Positions 1 to 5,865 of a DNA stretch of 5,936 nucleotides are shown here, piece by piece. This DNA comes from JASFUX01 sp050050115. Its GTDB lineage: Bacteria; Pseudomonadota; Alphaproteobacteria; Caulobacterales; Maricaulaceae. The translations under genes were made by a program, and so were the position numbers. Position 1 is the first letter of the stretch, and every line of letters starts with the position of its first letter. The DNA is taken from NCBI GenBank assembly GCA_050050115.1, contig JASFUX010000221.1, forward strand, positions 1 to 5,936, read 5' to 3'. The notes under the pieces were generated by a model. That model worked only from the letters and a program-made list of their open reading frames with translations. It did no database searches and had not been told where the DNA came from.

Positions 1-172
1 AGAGGTTGGCCTTGGTCCCGGTCGCGTCTGGAACGCGCCGCGTGCGGGCGCCGGCGGCCTTAAGACGCGCTTCAGCGTAATCGATCAGTTCAAGGTTCGA
101 GTCCGAAGAAATGGTCGGAAATCCGACGAGCTCGGAAAGGATCGATTTAGCTTGTTTCAATTCATCGTCCAT
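1..172 (-). CDS. argE: Acetylornithine deacetylase-like (M20 family), N-terminal part only
   Basis: Only the first 57 codons lie in the window; the gene runs off the left edge on the minus strand. The translation starts MDDELKQAKSILSELVGFPT, continues through ISSDSNLELIDYAEARL and reaches RVPDATGTKANL. This order (a LVxFxTxSxxSN segment, a helix with LIDY, then a basic strand ending in K-x-NL) is the typical start of ArgE, the M20 metallopeptidase that hydrolyses N-acetylornithine to ornithine and acetate in cytoplasmic arginine synthesis. The metal ligands lie further in and cannot be seen. ATG at 172 is chosen because an in-frame TAA sits just upstream (187-185) and a GGAG Shine-Dalgarno (182-179) lies 6 nt before it. 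Related M20 enzymes such as DapE or other amidohydrolases are possible, but the SN-x-x-LIDY segment favours ArgE. The gene is divergent from the TadG-like operon. Confidence 0.8.
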   Translation of the reverse strand, partial: MDDELKQAKSILSELVGFPTISSDSNLELIDYAEARLKAAGARTRRVPDATGTKANL

Positions 173-179
173 TAACCGC

Positions 180-193
180 TCCGATTAATCGGA
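180..193. repeat. Perfect 14-bp palindrome in the argE/tadG divergent region
   Basis: TCCGATTAATCGGA is a perfect inverted repeat, which fits a dimeric regulator's operator. It overlaps the argE Shine-Dalgarno (179-182) and lies 7 bp upstream of the argE start. As argE mRNA it could also fold into a 5-bp stem with a TTAA loop that takes up most of the GGAG. An operator role is inference; I recognise no specific regulator consensus. Confidence 0.5.
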
Positions 194-220
194 CATTTGC
201 CGACATGCGCGAACATGCAC
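191..220. repeat. Three 10-bp phased repeats (ACAT every 10 bp)
   Basis: Three adjacent decamers, GGACATTTGC, CGACATGCGC and GAACATGCAC, each carry ACAT at the same position. They are one DNA helical turn apart, so the motifs fall on the same face. The repeats abut the palindrome and lie about 70-100 bp upstream of the first TadG-like start. They could be binding sites for that operon's promoter. No convincing -35/-10 pair was found here. Confidence 0.35.
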
Positions 221-276
221 CGTGAAACAGCGTCCTCCAAGCCGCGTCTTGCGCGTGGCGCGGAAGGCTTGTGGCC

Positions 277-280
277 GAGG
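277..280 (+). promoter_or_regulatory. Shine-Dalgarno setting the start of the first TadG-like gene
   Basis: GAGG lies 8 nt upstream of ATG 289. It supports that ATG over the in-frame GTG at 271, which has no Shine-Dalgarno. Starting at 289 also makes the N-terminus match that of the downstream paralogue. Confidence 0.6.
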
Positions 281-288
281 TAGAGTTC

Positions 289-1914
289 ATGTTGCGCGCG
301 CTTCACCGTCTTTCCGCCGATCGCCGGGGCAACGTCGCCATGATGTTCGCCCTAACGATCATTCCGTTCCTGGTTCTCGCGGGCCTGGCGATCGATATCG
401 CCCGCACCGTGATGGTGCGCGAGCGCCTCGGCCAGGCGGTCGACGCGGCGATCCTGGCTGTCGGCGCGGCGCCCGAGCTCACCGAGACCGAGGCGCAGAC
501 GTTCGGCGAGCAGTTCTTCGCGGCCAACTACGGCGACGACCTGCTGGGCTCGACCTACGACATCGACATTGAAATCCAAGGCAACCTCATCACGATGAGC
601 GCCAGCGCCGAAGTGCCGACGACCCTGCTCGCGATCGCCGGCAAGTCGAGCTTCAAGATTCGCCAAGAGGCCCAGGCGCTGCGCGGCGGCAACGACCTCG
701 AGCTGGTCCTGGTGCTCGACAACACCGGCTCGATGTCCGGCTCAAAGATCGAATCCCTGCGCGACGCGTCGACCCAGGCGGTCGAGCTTCTGTTCGACAC
801 TGCGGCGAACGACCCCGACGCGGTGCAGATCGGTCTCGTGCCTTTCGCCGCGACGGTAAACGTCGGGACCTCGTTCGAGCGCGTCTGGTGGATGGACGCC
901 GACGCCCAATCCCCGGCGCACCATCACGAGCACACCTGGAACGCCGAGATCAATCGCTGGGACCTCTTTGACGAGATCGGCGTCGACTGGGCGGGCTGCG
1001 TGGAGTCGCGCGCCGAACCTTACGACCTCGACGACACCCCGCCGTCCGTCTCCGACCCCGATACGCTGTTCGTGCCCTATTTCGCCGCCGACGCGCCGGG
1101 CGACCGCCACGACGCCGAATGGGGCTATTCGGACTCCGAAAGCTGGCTCGACGACGGCGAATTCTCCCGTGCGCTCAACCCGTCAGCGGGGGCGGGCGGT
1201 ATTCCGAGTTGGCTGGTGGGCCTCATCGGCTCCGGCCTGCCGCCCGGGCTCAGCTTGGGCCCGGGCCAGATGTACATGAGCGAGAATGAGGCGCGGCAGG
1301 CCTATGTCGGCAAGTACTACGCCGGCAACTCGCCCTGGGGCGACGGGCCGAACGAGGGCTGCATCGAACAGCCGATCTTCCCGCTGTCGACCAACGAAAG
1401 TGCGCTTCTTGACGCGATCGACGATATGAACGCGAGCGGGACCACCAATATCCCGAACGGGGTCTCGTGGGGCGTTCGCGTCCTCTCCTCGACCGCGCCG
1501 TTCACCGATGGCGAACCCTACGGCACGGATGAGCTGTTGAAGGCGATGATCGTCCTGACCGACGGCGACAACGTCATGTCCGGGGCGTGGAACGACAACA
1601 TGTCCCGCTACAACACCTACGGCTACGTCGCCGAGGGCCGGTTTGGAATCTATTCGAACAACGGCAACACGTTGGCCGACCGGCTCGACGACAAGACCGA
1701 GCAGGTCTGCCAGTACGCCAAGGATCAGGGCATCCGCGTCTACACCATCACCTTCCAGGTCTCGAGCTCGAGCACGCGGGACATGATGGAGGACTGCGCC
1801 TCGGTCGATGAAGACGGTGAACCGCTTTACTGGGACAGCCCGTCGAACAACGAGCTGGAGACGGTGTTCCTCGAAATCGCCCGTGACCTCGTCGAACTGC
1901 GGTTGACGAAGTAG
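289..1914 (+). CDS. TadG-like pilus-assembly protein with VWA domain (paralogue 1)
   Basis: The protein has 541 residues from ATG 289 (an in-frame GTG at 271 would add six). Residues 14-60 form a Tad/TadE-G type N-terminus: GNVAMMF, a hydrophobic helix (about 16-38), then RERLGQAVDAAILAVG. This suggests one N-terminal membrane anchor and a large periplasmic part. A VWA domain follows: metal-site motif DNTGS at 144-148, a GTTN segment (384-387) and LTDGD (423-427), as expected for a divalent-metal (MIDAS) site. Four cysteines (237, 358, 474, 503) are conserved in the paralogue and could form disulphides. HHHEH at 211-215 is also shared. The C-terminus ends EIARDLVELRLTK, in the style of TadG. 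TadG proteins are accessory to Tad/Flp pili, but no other tad gene is in view, so a pilus role is inferred. The N-terminus lacks the Glu at +5 of processed TadE/TadF pseudopilins. It is followed 18 bp later by its paralogue. Confidence 0.88.
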   Translation: MLRALHRLSADRRGNVAMMFALTIIPFLVLAGLAIDIARTVMVRERLGQAVDAAILAVGAAPELTETEAQTFGEQFFAANYGDDLLGSTYDIDIEIQGNLITMSASAEVPTTLLAIAGKSSFKIRQEAQALRGGNDLELVLVLDNTGSMSGSKIESLRDASTQAVELLFDTAANDPDAVQIGLVPFAATVNVGTSFERVWWMDADAQSPAHHHEHTWNAEINRWDLFDEIGVDWAGCVESRAEPYDLDDTPPSVSDPDTLFVPYFAADAPGDRHDAEWGYSDSESWLDDGEFSRALNPSAGAGGIPSWLVGLIGSGLPPGLSLGPGQMYMSENEARQAYVGKYYAGNSPWGDGPNEGCIEQPIFPLSTNESALLDAIDDMNASGTTNIPNGVSWGVRVLSSTAPFTDGEPYGTDELLKAMIVLTDGDNVMSGAWNDNMSRYNTYGYVAEGRFGIYSNNGNTLADRLDDKTEQVCQYAKDQGIRVYTITFQVSSSSTRDMMEDCASVDEDGEPLYWDSPSNNELETVFLEIARDLVELRLTK

Positions 1915-1918
1915 ATGC

Positions 1919-1926
1919 GGAAGGGA
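1919..1926 (+). promoter_or_regulatory. Shine-Dalgarno setting the start of the second TadG-like gene
   Basis: GGAAGGGA ends 6 nt before ATG 1933. It supports this start over the in-frame ATG at 1915, which touches the stop codon of the upstream gene and would place the ribosome-binding site inside the coding sequence. Confidence 0.65.
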
Positions 1927-1932
1927 CCCAGC

Positions 1933-3606
1933 ATGCACCGCCGCCTGACGGCGTTTCTCAAAAGTCGCGACGGCAACGTCGCGATGATATTCGCGCTGAC
2001 GATCATCCCGTTCCTCATGCTGGCGGGAATGGCGCTCGACGTTGGTCGCACGATCATGGTGCGCGAGCGTCTCGGTCAGGCGATCGACGCAGCGATCCTC
2101 GCAGTCGGCGCGGCGCCCGAGCTGACCGAGGACGAGGCGCAAGCCCTCGGCGAGCAGTTCTTCGAAGCCAACTACGGCGACGACCTGCTCGGCTCGACGT
2201 TCGACATCTCGGTTGAGATCCAGGGCGACGTCATCACGATGAGCGCCAACGCCGAGGTGCCGACGACGCTGCTCGCCATAGCGGGCAAGTCGAGCTTCAA
2301 CGTGCATCAGGAAGCCGAAGCCGTGCGCGGCGGGAACGATGTCGAGCTGGTCTTCGTGCTCGACAACACCGGCTCGATGCGGGGTTCGAAAATCGCTTCA
2401 CTTAGAGATGCGGCCACAAGCGCGGTTGAGCTGCTGTTCGACACGGCGACCAGCGATCGCGACGCGGTGCAGATCGGTCTGGTGCCGTTCGCTGCGACGG
2501 TGAACGTCGGAACCGATTTCGACCGGGTCTGGTGGATGGATGAGGCCGCGGCATCGCCGGCGCACCACCACGAGCACACCTGGAACGCCGACATCAATCG
2601 CTGGGATTTGTTCGATGCGGTCAATGTGAACTGGGCGGGCTGCGTGGAGTCGCGCGCCGAACCTCACGACATAGAGGACACCACGCCGTCGGTCGGCGAT
2701 CCGGACACGCTGTTCACGCCCTATTTCGCCGCCGATGCGCCGGGCAGCCGCGGCCGCGGCTGGGGCAACCACTACTCAAGCTACGAGAGCTGGCTCGACG
2801 ACGGCGAATGGACGCGCGCGCTCGATGAGGACGAGATCAGCCGCGGCACGATGCGCGGCATCCGGCGCAGCGTGAGTCAGGCGCTGGAGGACGTTATCGG
2901 CGAGGGTCTCGACACCAGCCTCGGCTTCGGCGACGGCGAATACTACGACAGCGAAGAAGGTGCGCGGCAAGCCTACATCGGCAAGTATTTCGAGAGCACG
3001 CGCGTCTACGGCGACGGCCCGAACCAGGGCTGCATCGAGCAGCCGATCTTTCCGCTCTCGGACGATGAAAGCGGTCTTCTCGACGCCATCGACGACATGG
3101 AGGCCAACGGCAACACCAACATCGTCAACGGCATCTCCTGGGGCGTCCGCGTGCTGTCGCCGACCGCGCCGTTCACCGAGGGCCGGTCGTACGATGACGA
3201 TGAATTGGTCAAGGCGATGGTGGTTCTCACTGACGGCGACAACGTCATGAGCGGCAGGACCAACGCCAACATGTCCACCTACAACACCTACGGCTACATC
3301 GCCGAAGGGCGATTCGGGATTACGCCGAACGGCGGTTACAACGGCGGCAACTACGGCGCGGTGCTGTCCAACCGCCTCGACGACAAGATGCCGGAGGTCT
3401 GCGACTACGCCAAAGATCAAGGCATCCGCGTCTATACGATCACGTTCCAGGTCCGCAGCGCGGCGACGCGGCGTCTCATGGAAGAGTGCGCCTCGACCGA
3501 CGACGGCGGCGACCCGCTCTATTGGAACTCGCCCTCCAACAACGAGCTCGAGCAGACCTTCATGGAGATCGCCCGCGACCTCGTCGAGCTGCGGCTGACG
3601 AAGTAG
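1933..3606 (+). CDS. TadG-like pilus-assembly protein with VWA domain (paralogue 2)
   Basis: The protein has 557 residues from ATG 1933 (ATG 1915 would add six). Its architecture matches the upstream gene: GNVAMIF and a hydrophobic anchor (about 16-38), RERLGQAIDAAILAVG, DNTGS metal-site motif at 144-148, GNTN (393-396), LTDGD (432-436), and a C-terminal EIARDLVELRLTK. By hand count 212 of the first 269 residues are identical to paralogue 1 without a gap. The four cysteines (237, 367, 490, 519) and HHHEH (211-215) are kept. Differences concentrate in residues 271-343, more charged here, and in a Gly/Asn/Tyr-rich insertion at about 467-477. With 18 bp between the genes, they are probably co-transcribed and arose by tandem duplication. 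The two may form a hetero-oligomer or be alternates; the sequence cannot decide. Confidence 0.88.
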   Translation: MHRRLTAFLKSRDGNVAMIFALTIIPFLMLAGMALDVGRTIMVRERLGQAIDAAILAVGAAPELTEDEAQALGEQFFEANYGDDLLGSTFDISVEIQGDVITMSANAEVPTTLLAIAGKSSFNVHQEAEAVRGGNDVELVFVLDNTGSMRGSKIASLRDAATSAVELLFDTATSDRDAVQIGLVPFAATVNVGTDFDRVWWMDEAAASPAHHHEHTWNADINRWDLFDAVNVNWAGCVESRAEPHDIEDTTPSVGDPDTLFTPYFAADAPGSRGRGWGNHYSSYESWLDDGEWTRALDEDEISRGTMRGIRRSVSQALEDVIGEGLDTSLGFGDGEYYDSEEGARQAYIGKYFESTRVYGDGPNQGCIEQPIFPLSDDESGLLDAIDDMEANGNTNIVNGISWGVRVLSPTAPFTEGRSYDDDELVKAMVVLTDGDNVMSGRTNANMSTYNTYGYIAEGRFGITPNGGYNGGNYGAVLSNRLDDKMPEVCDYAKDQGIRVYTITFQVRSAATRRLMEECASTDDGGDPLYWNSPSNNELEQTFMEIARDLVELRLTK

Positions 3607-3639
3607 GCGGCCGGATAGGGGCGAACCTGTGGGCGGAGC

Positions 3640-3689
3640 GCTTGCGGTCGGAGCCTGGCGAGGCTATCTCGCCGGTCCCGACCGCAAGC
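3640..3689 (+). repeat. Large two-tier stem-loop ahead of gpmA
   Basis: GCTTGCGGTCGG (3640-3651) pairs perfectly with CCGACCGCAAGC (3678-3689). Inside it, GGCGAG (3657-3662) pairs with CTCGCC (3668-3673) around a 5-nt loop. There is no T-run on either side, so it is not a standard intrinsic terminator. Its 3' arm ends 22 nt before the gpmA start. It could be a factor-dependent end of the TadG operon, an mRNA stabiliser, a dispersed palindromic repeat or a gpmA leader structure. Confidence 0.6.
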
Positions 3690-3711
3690 AGCCAGCAGCG
3701 CCCGACTCCTC

Positions 3712-4431
3712 ATGCCGACCATCGCCCTCGTTCGCCACGGCCAGAGCGTCTGGAACCTCGAAAACCGCTTCACCGGTTGGGTCGACGTCGATCTGACCGA
3801 GCAGGGCGTCGCCGAGGCGACGGCGGCGGGCAGGCTGCTCGCGGCCACCGGCGTTGAGTTCGAGCTGGCCTACACCTCCGTCTTGAAGCGCGCGATCCGC
3901 ACTCTCTGGCTGGCGCTCGAGCAGATGGACCGGGTCTATCTGCCGGTGATCAAGGATTGGCGGCTCAATGAGCGCCACTACGGCGGCCTGACGGGCCTCA
4001 ACAAGGCCGAGACCGCCGAGAAGCACGGCGCCGACCAAGTGAAGATCTGGCGGCGCTCGTTCGATACGCCGCCTCCGCCGCTCGACCTCGACGACGAGCG
4101 TCATCCCCGCTTCGACCGCCGCTACAAGGGCTTGCCCGCCGAGGCCCTGCCGGCGACGGAGTCGCTCAAATCGACGCTCGACCGGGTGCTGCCTTACTGG
4201 GAGGCGGAAATGGCGCCGCAGGCGCGGGCCGGAAAGAACCTTGTCGTCGCCGCGCACGGCAATTCGCTGCGCGCCCTGGTTAAGCACCTCTTCGCCGTGC
4301 CTGACGCCGACATCGTCCAAGTCGAGATTCCCACGGGCAATCCGCTGCTGGTCGAGCTCGACGATGCGCTCGGGGTCAAAGAGGCGCGCTATCTCGACGC
4401 GGCTCGCGCGACGGAACTGCCTAAATCCTGA
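3712..4431 (+). CDS. gpmA: 2,3-bisphosphoglycerate-dependent phosphoglycerate mutase
   Basis: This 239-residue histidine-phosphatase-fold enzyme interconverts 3- and 2-phosphoglycerate in glycolysis and gluconeogenesis, through a phospho-histidine and the 2,3-bisphosphoglycerate cofactor, in the cytoplasm. The signature VRHGQSVWN puts the phosphorylated His at 9. Further motifs follow: FTGWVDVDLTEQG (20-32), YTSVLKRAIRT (54-64), LNERHYGGLTGLNK (85-98) with Glu87, and AAHGNSLRALVKHL (180-193) with the second catalytic His182. It keeps the segment after WRRSFDTPPPP (114-123) that continues to RRYKGLP, so it is the long E. coli-like form; the shorter forms I recall from Rhizobiaceae and Brucella lack it. 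The start is fixed by the usual short N-terminus before RHG, but there is no clear Shine-Dalgarno: the bases before ATG read GACTCCTC. All catalytic residues are present, so activity is expected. Confidence 0.95.
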   Translation: MPTIALVRHGQSVWNLENRFTGWVDVDLTEQGVAEATAAGRLLAATGVEFELAYTSVLKRAIRTLWLALEQMDRVYLPVIKDWRLNERHYGGLTGLNKAETAEKHGADQVKIWRRSFDTPPPPLDLDDERHPRFDRRYKGLPAEALPATESLKSTLDRVLPYWEAEMAPQARAGKNLVVAAHGNSLRALVKHLFAVPDADIVQVEIPTGNPLLVELDDALGVKEARYLDAARATELPKS

Positions 4432-4548
4432 CGCAGTGCTGGCGCTCTGAGGAGCGACAAATGAGCTGGACGGCGTCGCGGGGGCGGAGGCGGTCCGAAG
4501 GATGCAAATCTGGAAGAGAAGGCGGCTCGGATCCCGGTGGAAGAGCAC

Positions 4549-5196
4549 ATGACCATCTCAGCAACGCGCGACGACACGGTCTACATGGACCGCGCGCTCG
4601 AGCTGGCGAGAGGCCAGCTCGGCAAGGTCGCGCCTAACCCTGCAGTCGGCTGCGTCATCGTTCGGGACGGCGAAATCGTTGGCGAGGGCGCGACCGCCGA
4701 AGGGGGACGGCCCCACGCCGAAGAGATCGCGCTTGAGGCCGCCGGAAACCGCGCGCGCGGCGCGGTCGCTTATGTGTCGCTCGAGCCCTGCGCGGTGCGC
4801 TCTTCGGGCGATGATTCCTGCTCCGATCTGTTCGTGGCGGCGGGCGTCAAGCGCGTCGTCGTCGCCTGCGACGACCCGCACCCGTTCGCCGACGGCGATG
4901 GGTTGGCGCGGTTGCGCGCCGCAGGTGTTGAAGTGAAGGTCGGCGTCGGCCGACGCGAGGGCGAAGCGATCAACGCGGGCTTCTTCCTCGTCGTGCGCGA
5001 GGGCCGTCCGTTCGTCGCAATCGACGACGACAACGAGGCCTACGACGCCAAGCTCGCGCTTGATCCGGACACGGAACTGCTCGAGCAACTGCGCGCGCTC
5101 GCGAACCAGGGCTTCACCCGCGTCAACGCCGAACCGGACACGCCGCTCGCCGACGCGTTGAGGGCTGCCGGCCTGGTCGACTACGAGCCGGAGTAG
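4549..5196 (+). CDS. RibD-like pyrimidine deaminase domain protein with collapsed reductase domain
   Basis: The protein has 215 residues from ATG 4549, chosen for GGAAG (4539-4543) 5 nt upstream; an in-frame GTG at 4537 would add four. RibD proteins deaminate diaminohydroxyphosphoribosylaminopyrimidine in riboflavin synthesis, and the first part follows that domain: YMDRALELA (12-20), APNPAVGCVIV (28-38), zinc/catalytic HAE (56-58), SLEPC (77-81), a second Cys at 91, DDPHP (108-112) and AGVEVKVGVG (125-134). Two things differ. The usual EPCxHxGRTPPC loop is replaced by EPCAVRSSGDDSC, losing the conserved H-x-GRTPP residues and adding one residue between the cysteines. After NAGFF (142-146) only about 70 residues remain in place of a reductase domain of roughly 200. 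That tail resembles the first strand of the reductase joined to its late segment (LADALRAAGLVD, 200-211). It is probably not a bifunctional RibD; it may be a deaminase with another substrate or a non-catalytic relative. It follows gpmA by 117 bp on the same strand. Confidence 0.8.
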   Translation: MTISATRDDTVYMDRALELARGQLGKVAPNPAVGCVIVRDGEIVGEGATAEGGRPHAEEIALEAAGNRARGAVAYVSLEPCAVRSSGDDSCSDLFVAAGVKRVVVACDDPHPFADGDGLARLRAAGVEVKVGVGRREGEAINAGFFLVVREGRPFVAIDDDNEAYDAKLALDPDTELLEQLRALANQGFTRVNAEPDTPLADALRAAGLVDYEPE

Positions 5197-5204
5197 GGCG
5201 CAGC

Positions 5205-5239
5205 AAAAAGCCGGAGCCCCGATGATCGGAGGCTCCGGC
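5205..5239 (-). terminator. Rho-independent terminator of the small heat-shock gene
   Basis: GCCGGAGCC (5210-5218) pairs with GGCTCCGGC (5231-5239). An inner CCGA/TCGG pairing (5219-5222 with 5226-5229) and one bulged A extend it to about 13 bp with a TGA loop. The A-run at 5205-5209 reads as TTTTT right after the stem on the minus strand, so the terminator faces left, 33 bp past the minus-strand stop codon. On the plus strand no T-run follows; it could at most weakly stop the RibD-like transcript. Confidence 0.85.
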
Positions 5240-5271
5240 AGTCCTGCAGCAAGTACTGACTAGATTGCGAC

Positions 5272-5742
5272 TTACGCCGCGTCGGCCGTATCCGGCTCGA
5301 TCGTGGTCACACGTTTCGCCGGCTGCTCGCCTGCGATGGCGATCTTGCGCGGCTTCAGGCGCTCGGGAATCTCTCGCTCGAGGTCGATCGACAGGAGCCC
5401 GTTTTCGAGCCGCGCGCCGCGCACCTCGACGTGGTCGGCGAGTTGGAAGCGGCGCTCGAAAGCGCGCAGAGCGATGCCGTGATGGAGATACTTCCGCTCG
5501 GCCTCGTCGGTCTTACGGCCGCTGACGACCAAGGTGGAGTCGTTCACCTCGATGTCGATGTCGGCTTCGGAAAAGCCGGCCACGGCCAGTTCGATCCGGT
5601 AGGCGTTCTCGCCGGTTTCTTCAATGTTGAAAGGGGGATAGGTCGAGCCGCTGTCAAAGCGCGCGGCGGTGTTGAGAAGGTCGGAGACCCGGTCGATGCC
5701 CACGAGGGAGCCGTAGAGAGGGGAAAGGTCAAACGTACGCAT
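5272..5742 (-). CDS. Small heat-shock protein, Hsp20/alpha-crystallin family (IbpA-like)
   Basis: This 156-residue ATP-independent holdase chaperone should bind unfolding proteins in the cytoplasm as part of large oligomers and pass them to the DnaK/ClpB system. The start MRTFDLSPLYGSLVGIDRV is typical of the IbpA-like class. The alpha-crystallin domain runs from about 36 to 125: YPPFNIEE (35-42), ELAVAGFSEADIDIEV (51-66), LVVSGRK (71-77), GIALRAFERRFQL (89-101) and the hallmark A-x-x-x-N-G-L-L (110-117). The C-terminal I-x-I anchor is IAI at 134-136, followed by a flexible tail. ATG 5742 is chosen because a strong AAGGAGG lies 8 nt upstream and family N-termini begin there; the reading frame extends further upstream but only through leader sequence. 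The gene has its own promoter, a structured leader and a terminator, and converges on the RibD-like gene. Confidence 0.95.
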   Translation of the reverse strand: MRTFDLSPLYGSLVGIDRVSDLLNTAARFDSGSTYPPFNIEETGENAYRIELAVAGFSEADIDIEVNDSTLVVSGRKTDEAERKYLHHGIALRAFERRFQLADHVEVRGARLENGLLSIDLEREIPERLKPRKIAIAGEQPAKRVTTIEPDTADAA

Positions 5743-5858
5743 GTGCACATCCTCCTTAAGAAGCGACGTGTGCGTCCAGGAGCGTTGCGAGCCTGGACAT
5801 CCTCGCGCCGGCGCGCCCTTGCGCCGGTGGTTGGGAACCCGCTCAGGCAGCATTCCCG
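5743..5858 (-). promoter_or_regulatory. Probable ROSE-type RNA thermometer in the hsp20 leader
   Basis: The predicted leader of about 115 nt folds by eye into four stem-loops in a row. They are GGGAA/TTCCC (5857-5853 with 5837-5833, inner GCT/AGC), CCGGCGC/GCGCCGG (5827-5821 with 5814-5808), and GTCCAGG/CCTGGAC (5798-5792 with 5780-5774). The last is a weak hairpin at the ribosome-binding site, TCGCTTCTTAAGGAGGAT (5766-5749), where CTTC pairs with GGAG around TTAA. ROSE elements of rhizobial small heat-shock genes have this layout: a conserved U(U/C)GCU opposite the Shine-Dalgarno in the last, temperature-sensitive hairpin. Translation would be blocked at low temperature and released on heating. 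Assignment is by pattern only; no folding energy was computed. Confidence 0.75.
5751..5757 (-). promoter_or_regulatory. Shine-Dalgarno of hsp20, inside the thermometer hairpin
   Basis: AAGGAGG on the minus strand is an almost ideal Shine-Dalgarno 8 nt before ATG 5742. It is the 3' arm of the short last hairpin, so its accessibility is the likely control point. An out-of-frame ATG at 5750 directly follows it and is too close to be used. Confidence 0.8.
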
Positions 5859-5865
5859 AGAGAAG

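Noticed and set aside
172..188. Two TTAA motifs near the argE start, resembling a CtrA site
   Set aside because: Spacing between the TTAA halves is 9 bp, not the 7 bp of the full CtrA box. The second TTAA is the centre of the palindrome.
1183..2307. Long open frame of 374 codons on the minus strand across the two TadG-like genes
   Set aside because: It is antisense to two well-supported genes, rich in Arg/Val/His with no known motif, and recurs in fragments over the paralogue. It is a codon-bias shadow.
3664..4548. Minus-strand open frame of 294 codons opposite gpmA
   Set aside because: It lies antisense to a complete enzyme with all catalytic motifs, and its composition and lack of domains fit a shadow frame.
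4502..4552. 16-codon frame whose TGA overlaps the ATG of the RibD-like gene (ATGA), a possible coupling leader
   Set aside because: It has no usable Shine-Dalgarno at the right distance and no family resemblance. The overlap alone is weak evidence.
4461..4637. Small reading frame of about 58 codons with a good GAGGAG 6 nt upstream, between gpmA and the RibD-like gene
   Set aside because: The product is Arg/Gly rich with no recognisable pattern, and it overlaps the start of the RibD-like gene in another frame. This is typical of a chance frame in GC-rich DNA.
5743..5853. N-terminal extension of the hsp20 frame up to ATG 5853
   Set aside because: The extension translates the structured leader, has no Shine-Dalgarno, and is absent from the family's usual N-terminus. 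ATG 5742 has an ideal Shine-Dalgarno.
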